Below are positions 6,121-10,609 of a DNA stretch of 10,609 nt, piece by piece. How positions within the stretch are numbered: the first letter of the stretch is position 1; every line of letters starts with the position of its first letter. Both the position numbers and the translations under genes were made by a program. Source of the DNA: Thermoplasmata archaeon (GTDB lineage: Bacteria > Actinomycetota > Acidimicrobiia > Acidimicrobiales > Acidimicrobiaceae); assembly GCA_021836665.1 (NCBI GenBank), contig JAKBHQ010000059.1:1-10609 (forward strand), written 5' to 3'. Below the pieces are notes generated by a model. That model was not told the origin of the DNA and did not search any database. It saw only the letters and a program-made list of their open reading frames with translations.

Positions 6121-7653
6121 TCAGATGATAGTGGAGTGCCTCCTCGGAGGTAGTTGGATCGACTTCTTTGCGAATAGTTCGAGGTAAGAGGATATTTCGT
6201 TTCGCATCTGTGAGGGGTCTATCAATTCGTCGACGACCATCTCGCCTGCCAGCTTGAAGATGTCGTAACCCTGCCTGTACTGTTCCTTTAGCTCCGTGGT
6301 GACTTTGGCCCTTTCCTCGGGATCCGCAATTTGTGCGAGGTGATTGAAGTAGACGGCGTTTATCGCGGCCTCTGGACCCATTACGGCGATTTCTGCCGAG
6401 GGAAGGGCGAGGGTAACATCAGGGTCGTAGGCCGGCCCGCTCATCGCGTAGATGCCAGCCCCGTATGACTTGCGCACAATGACGCATATTCGTGGAACGG
6501 TGGCGCTGGAGGTGGCGTAGATAAATTTCCGGCCCCGCTTTAGAATCGCCGAACGTTCAACCTGGGTCCCCACCATAAATCCGGGAGTGTCCACTAGGTA
6601 TACCAATGGGATCTGGTAAGCGTCGCAGAGCCAGACGAATTCTGCCCCTTTGTCCGAAGATTCCGGGAAGATCGCCCCGCCCTTATAGAGGGGGTTATTG
6701 GCAACGATACCTACGACTTGACCCTTGATCCGGGCGAATCCGACCGCTAACTCCTTGGCATAGTTCTCCTTGACTTCAAGGAAACTTCCCCGATCTACCA
6801 CCGCCGAAATGAGCTTCTGAATCGAATAGGGCTTGTTTGCATCGGGAGGAATTATCTCGTCCAGAGTCTCTGGGGAGATTTCAGGTTCTTCTTCAGGGTA
6901 TCTCTGTGGCTTCTCCTCTGAATTATCCGGAAGGTAACTGAATATCTTCTTTACGATTTCGGCCGCATCTGACTCGGACTCGGCGATGAAATGGGCTGAA
7001 CCACTCACTTCAGCGTGCATTTTTGCACCCCCAAGTTCGTCTGGGGTGGTTTTTTGGCCGATGACCATTTCGACCATCCTCGGAGAGGCTATGGCCATCG
7101 ATGAGTCCTTCATCATTATCAGTAGGTCACAGAAAACCGGCGTGTATGCCGTACCGGCAAAACAGGTTCCGTAGAGGACACCGACCTGCGGAACGGAGCC
7201 CGACATAATCGAGTGGTAGTAGAACAGTTGCCCAGCGCCTCGCTTATCGACGTGGTGACCACCCGTTTCTTCGATCCTCGCACCCGAAGAATCGATTAGG
7301 TAGAGTATCGGCCGCCGTGCACGGATCGCAGCCTCCTGAGCCCTTATCAGCTTCTCGCCGTGATACTGGCCGATCGATCCCGCCTTTACCGTGTAGTCAG
7401 ATGCGGTGAAGAATACCGACCTTCCAGAGATTTCTCCGGAGCCGCATACCACACCGTCGGCAGCTAGCTCTTCGTTCCAATTCCGGGCCATTAACCCGAA
7501 TTCGGTCCTGATCTCTCCTCGGTCGAAGAAGAGCTTTAGCCGGTCCCTGACGAACAGCTTGGATGCGTCGAGCTGCTTCTTGTGACCCTTTTCTGGTCCG
7601 CCCTTTTTTATCTTTTCCTGAGTCGAACGGACTCGGTCTTGTCTCTCACCCAA
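6121..7653 (-). CDS. Acyl-CoA carboxylase, carboxyltransferase (beta) subunit
   Basis: At 510 residues this is a full-length carboxyltransferase beta subunit of the propionyl-/methylcrotonyl-/geranyl-CoA carboxylase family, which moves CO2 from carboxybiotin to an acyl-CoA. The N-terminal crotonase-like half has DSSGARIEETGGHH (121-134) and GTCFAGTAYTP (162-172). The C-terminal half has VDTPGFMVGTQVE (354-366), KSYGAGIYAMSGPAYDPD (395-412) and GPEAAINAVY (427-436), which build the acyl-CoA and biotin pockets. The 'YGAG.YAM.GPA..PD..LALP' pattern resembles YngE/methylcrotonyl-type subunits more than PccB, but the substrate is not certain. The TTG start at 7653 has GGGAG nine bases upstream. 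It is the last gene of the operon with the biotin carrier and AtuA-type genes, after a 65-base gap with a hairpin. No biotin carboxylase gene is visible, so that partner must be encoded elsewhere. Confidence 0.92.
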   Translation of the reverse strand: MGERQDRVRSTQEKIKKGGPEKGHKKQLDASKLFVRDRLKLFFDRGEIRTEFGLMARNWNEELAADGVVCGSGEISGRSVFFTASDYTVKAGSIGQYHGEKLIRAQEAAIRARRPILYLIDSSGARIEETGGHHVDKRGAGQLFYYHSIMSGSVPQVGVLYGTCFAGTAYTPVFCDLLIMMKDSSMAIASPRMVEMVIGQKTTPDELGGAKMHAEVSGSAHFIAESESDAAEIVKKIFSYLPDNSEEKPQRYPEEEPEISPETLDEIIPPDANKPYSIQKLISAVVDRGSFLEVKENYAKELAVGFARIKGQVVGIVANNPLYKGGAIFPESSDKGAEFVWLCDAYQIPLVYLVDTPGFMVGTQVERSAILKRGRKFIYATSSATVPRICVIVRKSYGAGIYAMSGPAYDPDVTLALPSAEIAVMGPEAAINAVYFNHLAQIADPEERAKVTTELKEQYRQGYDIFKLAGEMVVDELIDPSQMRNEISSYLELFAKKSIQLPPRRHSTII

Positions 7654-7699
7654 TGTCAGTTTCTCCCGTTGAATTTCTATCGTTCTGATCTAGCGTCAA

Positions 7700-7720
7700 G
7701 ACCCACCCGTAAGTGGGGTC
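7700..7720 (-). promoter_or_regulatory. Hairpin between the AtuA-type gene and the carboxyltransferase gene
   Basis: GACCCAC (7700-7706) pairs with GTGGGGTC (7713-7720) apart from one bulged G, around a six-base loop. It overlaps the stop codon of the upstream gene and sits in the only real gap of the operon. No T tract follows, so mRNA processing or differential expression is as likely as termination. Confidence 0.4.
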
Positions 7721-8018
7721 AGATCTCCATCCGCAACAAGGCTCCGCTTAGCGACTTCCCCTGAGTGTCAGCTTTGATGGAGTTTGCGGCACCTCCATCT
7801 AGGACGTCATAGAGGACTATCTTCAATGCCGATAGGTTGTCCAGTCGGAAGAGGTCAATCGCCGAAGGGCTAAGTGGCAAAAAGTAGTCGCTGAGAGCCT
7901 GTTTGGTCAGTTTCTCAACCAGTACTTGGTACTTCTCCTCGTCGTAGGCGATAAGCGAGAGGTCGCAGTGATTGCCCTTGTCGGAGCTTCTGGAGAAGGC
8001 TAGATCTATCAGTCTCAT
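7719..8018 (-). CDS. AtuA-type ferredoxin-fold small protein
   Basis: This 99-residue protein matches the small domain normally found at the C-terminal end of AtuA-family proteins (AtuA-like ferredoxin-fold). It opens with DLAFSRSSDKGNHCDLSLIA (5-24), the equivalent of the family's 'l..aRSGDKG...ni.via'. It has RLDNLSALKIVLYDVLDGG (58-76), equivalent to 'y.lpnl.alnfvl.d.L.GGg', and ends with DTQGKSLSGALLRMEI (84-99), equivalent to 'D.qGK.l...LL...i'. Despite the name there is no cysteine cluster for an iron-sulfur centre; only one Cys is present. Its ATG overlaps the stop codon of the upstream AtuA-family gene by ATGA (8018-8015), so translation is probably coupled. This means AtuA is encoded here as two polypeptides that presumably assemble. 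The biochemical role of the domain is unknown. Confidence 0.88.
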   Translation of the reverse strand: MRLIDLAFSRSSDKGNHCDLSLIAYDEEKYQVLVEKLTKQALSDYFLPLSPSAIDLFRLDNLSALKIVLYDVLDGGAANSIKADTQGKSLSGALLRMEI

Positions 8019-9379
8019 TCGGCCACCTCGATGATATCTATCGATAGCTGCTCATCGACAATGGATCGTTCAACCAAAGTCGGCCAAAGGCCAATTAGGG
8101 CCCGAGACCTATCGAAGCCGAGTAGTCCAGAGGCGGTGGGGGGTCCGGACAGGGCCAGGGGTACCATCATCCTCGATACCATCTCGGCGACGGAGCGATC
8201 CTGGGTTCTAATTGCGATGCGGAGGTACACCTCGGGTAGATCGGACAAGTCGTCGTTGCTAGCCGCCATCTCAGCATGGAGGGAGTCCAGGCCGAGGTGC
8301 TCTATACGGATTGCCTCAATCTGATCTTTGAAGATCTGGAGTTGATTGGTGATTATTGAGGCGGTCTTCTGGGCCTTTTTGTAAGCATCGGGCCAGCTAT
8401 AGCCTAGGATGCCTTGACCCATCCATCCAGATGGATAGCCGATGATGGCCTTATATCGATCGGGCCTTTTGTGTCCCGACGTGTTTGTCACCGAGACCCG
8501 ATTTAAACCTGCCTGTTGGATGGTAGTAGTCGAAATGTCCATTACGACGTCGGGGGTTTGATAGGCAAAAGGATTGTGGATTTCGTAGAGGAGTTGCTCT
8601 TTTACCGTAAATTCATCGACCCGCCCACCGGAGTCGGCGAGTTTGGTAATCGTAGCGTCACCAAACTCATTCACTTCGGCGATTGGAAAGCCAATTCTTT
8701 CCAAACCGTCGATCGACTCCCAATCCCTTCCGTGATTCCCTCCGGTCGCCTGGCTAGAACATTCGAGGATGTGACCGACAACCGTACCTTGGGCGATGCG
8801 ACCTAGGTCTTCGAAATCCCATTCGAATTCATAGGCAAGTGGGGCTAAGTAGAGGGCGGCGTCGGCAACGCGACCCGTGATAACTAGATCTGCACCCCGC
8901 CTGAGGGCTTCGACGATTGGTCGGGCTCCGAGGTAGGCATTGGCAAAAAGTGCGCTTTTTCGGATGCCATCCGCCAAAGGATCATTCCTCTCGAGGTGGG
9001 GGAAGATTTCGCCGGTTGCTAGGCGATCGAAAATCGAATCACCGCTGATCACGGCAATTTTCGGCGTTATTTGCAACTCCTTGGCCAGCCTCGCCGCAGC
9101 AGCGCCTGCCGCCGCGGGATTGAGACCCCCGGCATTGGTAATTATCTTGATCCCGGCGTCCATGGCGAGTTTCCATCCAGCCCTTAGAGAAGGGATGAGG
9201 TCCTTCGTATAGCCAGCTTCTGGATTCTTCGCCATGTCCTTGGCGAGTATCGCCAGGGTTAATTCTGCAAGGTCCTCGAAGCAGACGTAATCCGCCTGCT
9301 TCTGCTTGATTATTTCAATAGCCGGCCAAAAGCTGTCGCCATAGAAGCCGACCCCGCTGGCTATCCTTAGGGTTCTCAA
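8015..9379 (-). CDS. AtuA-family (DUF1446) acyclic terpene utilisation-like protein
   Basis: The 454-residue protein has the DUF1446/AtuA hallmarks in order: IASGVGFYGDSFWPA (6-20), VCFEDLAELTLAI (32-44), TNAGGLNP (81-88), DLVITGRVADAALYLAPLAY (164-183), the ECSSQATGGNHGRDW segment (206-220), NPFAYQTPDVVMD (269-281) and SGHKRPDRYKA (301-311). In Pseudomonas, AtuA belongs to the gene cluster for citronellol/geraniol breakdown through geranyl-CoA carboxylase, but its reaction is not established. The length corresponds to the main domain alone; the usual C-terminal ferredoxin-fold domain is the next gene. The TTG start at 9379 overlaps the upstream stop as TTGA (9379-9376), giving tight coupling to the biotin carrier gene. 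Linkage with a carrier and a carboxyltransferase supports a role in acyl-CoA carboxylation or a following step. No other family competes. Confidence 0.92.
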   Translation of the reverse strand: MRTLRIASGVGFYGDSFWPAIEIIKQKQADYVCFEDLAELTLAILAKDMAKNPEAGYTKDLIPSLRAGWKLAMDAGIKIITNAGGLNPAAAGAAAARLAKELQITPKIAVISGDSIFDRLATGEIFPHLERNDPLADGIRKSALFANAYLGARPIVEALRRGADLVITGRVADAALYLAPLAYEFEWDFEDLGRIAQGTVVGHILECSSQATGGNHGRDWESIDGLERIGFPIAEVNEFGDATITKLADSGGRVDEFTVKEQLLYEIHNPFAYQTPDVVMDISTTTIQQAGLNRVSVTNTSGHKRPDRYKAIIGYPSGWMGQGILGYSWPDAYKKAQKTASIITNQLQIFKDQIEAIRIEHLGLDSLHAEMAASNDDLSDLPEVYLRIAIRTQDRSVAEMVSRMMVPLALSGPPTASGLLGFDRSRALIGLWPTLVERSIVDEQLSIDIIEVAE

Positions 9380-9588
9380 TCGACCACTACCAAAACGTTG
9401 GCTTCCTCCACGAAGTCACCCTCGGTCACCATGACCTCGGTGACCCTTCCCGAGGTAGTAGCTTCGACCGGAATCTCCAACTTCATGGACTCGATGATTA
9501 CCACGGTGTCCCCTACGTGTAGCTCTGCTCCCACGGCGGTGGCGACCTTAACAACCAACCCAGCCATTGGGGATCTGACTTCCGACAA
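9376..9588 (-). CDS. Small biotin carboxyl carrier protein (biotinyl-lipoyl domain)
   Basis: This 70-residue protein is a lone biotinyl domain. It has PMAGLVVKVATAVGAELHVG (7-26), the biotinylation hairpin ESMKLEIPVEA (33-43) with the acceptor Lys36, and the mirror half GRVTEVMVTEGDFVEEANVL (47-66). The 'ESMKLEIP' form and 70-73 residue size match stand-alone biotinylated proteins of actinobacteria and Bacillus rather than the long AccB with an Ala/Pro linker. The TTG start at 9588 is set by a clear GGAGG six bases upstream. It is the first gene of the operon and overlaps the AtuA-family gene by four bases. In an acyl-CoA carboxylase it carries CO2 on biotin between a biotin carboxylase (not present here) and the carboxyltransferase encoded at the operon's end. 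Lipoylation is unlikely given the MKLE context. Confidence 0.92.
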   Translation of the reverse strand: MSEVRSPMAGLVVKVATAVGAELHVGDTVVIIESMKLEIPVEATTSGRVTEVMVTEGDFVEEANVLVVVD

Positions 9589-9806
9589 GATCGTCCTCCA
9601 GTGCTCGCTTTGAAGTGGGCTCCATGCGCTTTAGTTCTATCGATCAACAAACATCTCCGATATTCTACGACCATTGTCTCCTGGGGTGTGGTCAGACGTG
9701 GCAATACCCTGCAGAGGACCAATGCAGAGGACCAATGCAGAGGTTCCTCAGGGTGAGCGTAGTTTCGGCTAGGAGGCTCTTTTTGAGGATTGGTGATGAC
9801 CCGCCG
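9589..9806 (-). other. Upstream region of the carboxylase/AtuA operon
   Basis: This 218-base gap between the ABC-F gene and the operon should hold the operon promoter. I find the GGAGG ribosome site next to the start and a 13-bp tandem repeat in its upstream half. There is no convincing -35/-10 pair; TAGAAT on the minus strand near 9660 lacks a good -35. No T-rich terminator for the ABC-F gene is evident. Confidence 0.45.
9710..9743. repeat. 13-bp tandem repeat, about 2.6 copies, upstream of the operon
   Basis: TGCAGAGGACCAA occurs twice in perfect tandem (9710-9722, 9723-9735), followed by TGCAGAGG (9736-9743). It lies about 120 bases upstream of the biotin carrier start codon. It could be an iterated operator site (a 13-bp period is a little over one helical turn) or simple slippage. 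Confidence 0.85.
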
Positions 9807-10609
9807 CTATCGCGCTGACTCTGCTTCCTCGGCGACCTCGAGCCACCGCTCCTCAAGGGAGTTCTGTTGTTCTTGTATTTTCGCTAGCTCGTGGCCCAGA
9901 TTGGCGAGTTCTTTATGCTCCTGTGCCCCTTCAAAGAGCGCTGCTAGGCGATCGTGTTCCTTGGCGAGCGATTGGAGCTGCTTTTCTATTCGTCGAAGTT
10001 CGAAACCGACCGTCGTTTTTGATCGCCGCTTTCCTCCTGGATCTGAGGAGGGTGCTGATACCGGGCGGGTGCTGGTCACTTGGGTCCGAATTGGCGACTC
10101 ACCTTTGGCCTTTTGTTGGGTGACTTCTGCAATCCAACTAGCGAGTCCGCCGGGGATCTCTTTTACCAAAGTGTCTTGACAGACGACGATCCGATCGGTC
10201 ACTCGATTGAGAAAGGCCCGGTCGTGGCTTACGGTAACGAGGGCGCCGGGCCACTGCTCTAGGAACTCTTCTAGGGAGCGTAGGGTTTCGAGGTCGAGGT
10301 CGTTTGTCGGCTCGTCGAGTAACAAAACATTTGGTTGAGCAGCTAAAACGGTGAGGAGTTGGAGTCGCCTCCTTTCTCCACCAGAGAGGGTGCCGATGGT
10401 CGCCCAAGGCAGCTCGCCAACAAACCAGAATCTTTCCATCAAACGTTGGTCCGCAAGGTCACCGGGAGTCCTCGTTGGTCCAGCCACTACCTCTCGCACC
10501 CTCGCTTTTGGATCAAGTTCGGGAAGGTTTTGGCAGTAGTATCCCACCTTTACCGTGGTGCCAACTTCTATCCGTCCTGAGGTGGGAGGGTAGAGACCAG
10601 CCAAGATAT
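9807..10609 (-). CDS. ABC-F family ATPase, Uup-like, C-terminal part (runs off the window)
   Basis: About 267 codons remain, covering the second nucleotide-binding domain after its Walker A and the C-terminal extension. The visible order, numbered from the Leu encoded at 10604, is: ILAGLYPPTSGRIEVG just after the Walker A helix, Q-loop GYYCQNL (21-27), signature LSGGERRRLQLL (73-84), Walker B VLLLDEPTNDLD (93-104) and H-loop SHDRAFL (126-132). A charged linker follows, then a coiled coil (about 198-264) of the Uup C-terminal type. ABC-F proteins have no membrane segments and act on the ribosome, some in translation quality control and some in antibiotic resistance. The Uup-like tail and the '.LE.WPG.lv.VSHDR.FL..VTDR' stretch favour Uup over resistance subtypes. 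The TTG at 10604 is an internal Leu codon, because an Ile codon in frame continues the 'ILAGL' motif upstream. The first domain lies outside. Confidence 0.9.
   Translation of the reverse strand, partial: ILAGLYPPTSGRIEVGTTVKVGYYCQNLPELDPKARVREVVAGPTRTPGDLADQRLMERFWFVGELPWATIGTLSGGERRRLQLLTVLAAQPNVLLLDEPTNDLDLETLRSLEEFLEQWPGALVTVSHDRAFLNRVTDRIVVCQDTLVKEIPGGLASWIAEVTQQKAKGESPIRTQVTSTRPVSAPSSDPGGKRRSKTTVGFELRRIEKQLQSLAKEHDRLAALFEGAQEHKELANLGHELAKIQEQQNSLEERWLEVAEEAESAR

Noticed and set aside
10351..10604. Plus-strand ORFs inside the ABC-F gene and a TTG at 10604 as its start
   Set aside because: The plus-strand frames are shadows of a well-conserved minus gene. The TTG is an internal Leu within 'ILAGL', so the gene continues beyond the window.

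Overview
The window looks like a piece of a mid-GC (roughly 50% by eye) actinobacterial chromosome. An acidophilic or Acidimicrobiia-type lineage would fit, but this is inference. It rests on an SCP2-domain protein, a deazaflavin (F420)-type reductase remnant, an AtuA/acyl-CoA carboxylase operon, a secreted repeat protein with a C-terminal 'HTGEPW + membrane + Arg' anchor, and unusually common TTG start codons. No phage, IS element, CRISPR array, tRNA or rRNA was recognised.

Layout. (1) 1-253, minus: 5' part of a small SCP2 sterol-binding-like protein, read in a frame where no long ORF is obvious. (2) 254-2092: about 1.8 kb without an intact gene. It holds two plus-strand decayed reductase genes (a RibD-C/DHFR-like remnant near 627-800 and a deazaflavin-dependent nitroreductase-like remnant near 969-1300), a short tandem repeat, a perfect 20-bp palindrome and, close to the next gene, a leader that can fold two mutually interfering ways. 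(3) 2093-4984, plus: a 963-residue secreted, probably wall- or membrane-anchored protein built from five DUF11-like domains in an A-B-A-B-C order, followed by a strong hairpin. (4) 5138-5542, plus: a hotdog-fold PaaI-type thioesterase. (5) 5543-6120: a gene-poor gap between convergent genes with several consecutive hairpins that could be a structured RNA. (6) 9588-6121, minus: a four-gene operon encoding a 70-residue biotin carrier protein, an AtuA-family protein, a separate small AtuA-type ferredoxin-fold protein, and an acyl-CoA carboxylase carboxyltransferase subunit. (7) 10609-9807, minus: the 3' part of an Uup-like ABC-F ATPase.

How the genes work together. In the minus-strand operon the biotin carrier and carboxyltransferase supply two of the three parts of an acyl-CoA carboxylase. 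The biotin carboxylase part is not in the window. The two AtuA-type proteins point to breakdown of a branched or terpenoid acyl-CoA, as in the atu pathway for acyclic terpenes. The substrate cannot be read from the sequence. The thioesterase and the SCP2-like protein are also lipid or acyl-CoA themed, but they are separate transcription units.

The most interesting points are the split AtuA with its linked biotin carrier, the unexplained structured intergenic stretch at 5759-5992, the alternative-folding leader before the repeat protein, and the internally homogenised domain repeats of that protein.
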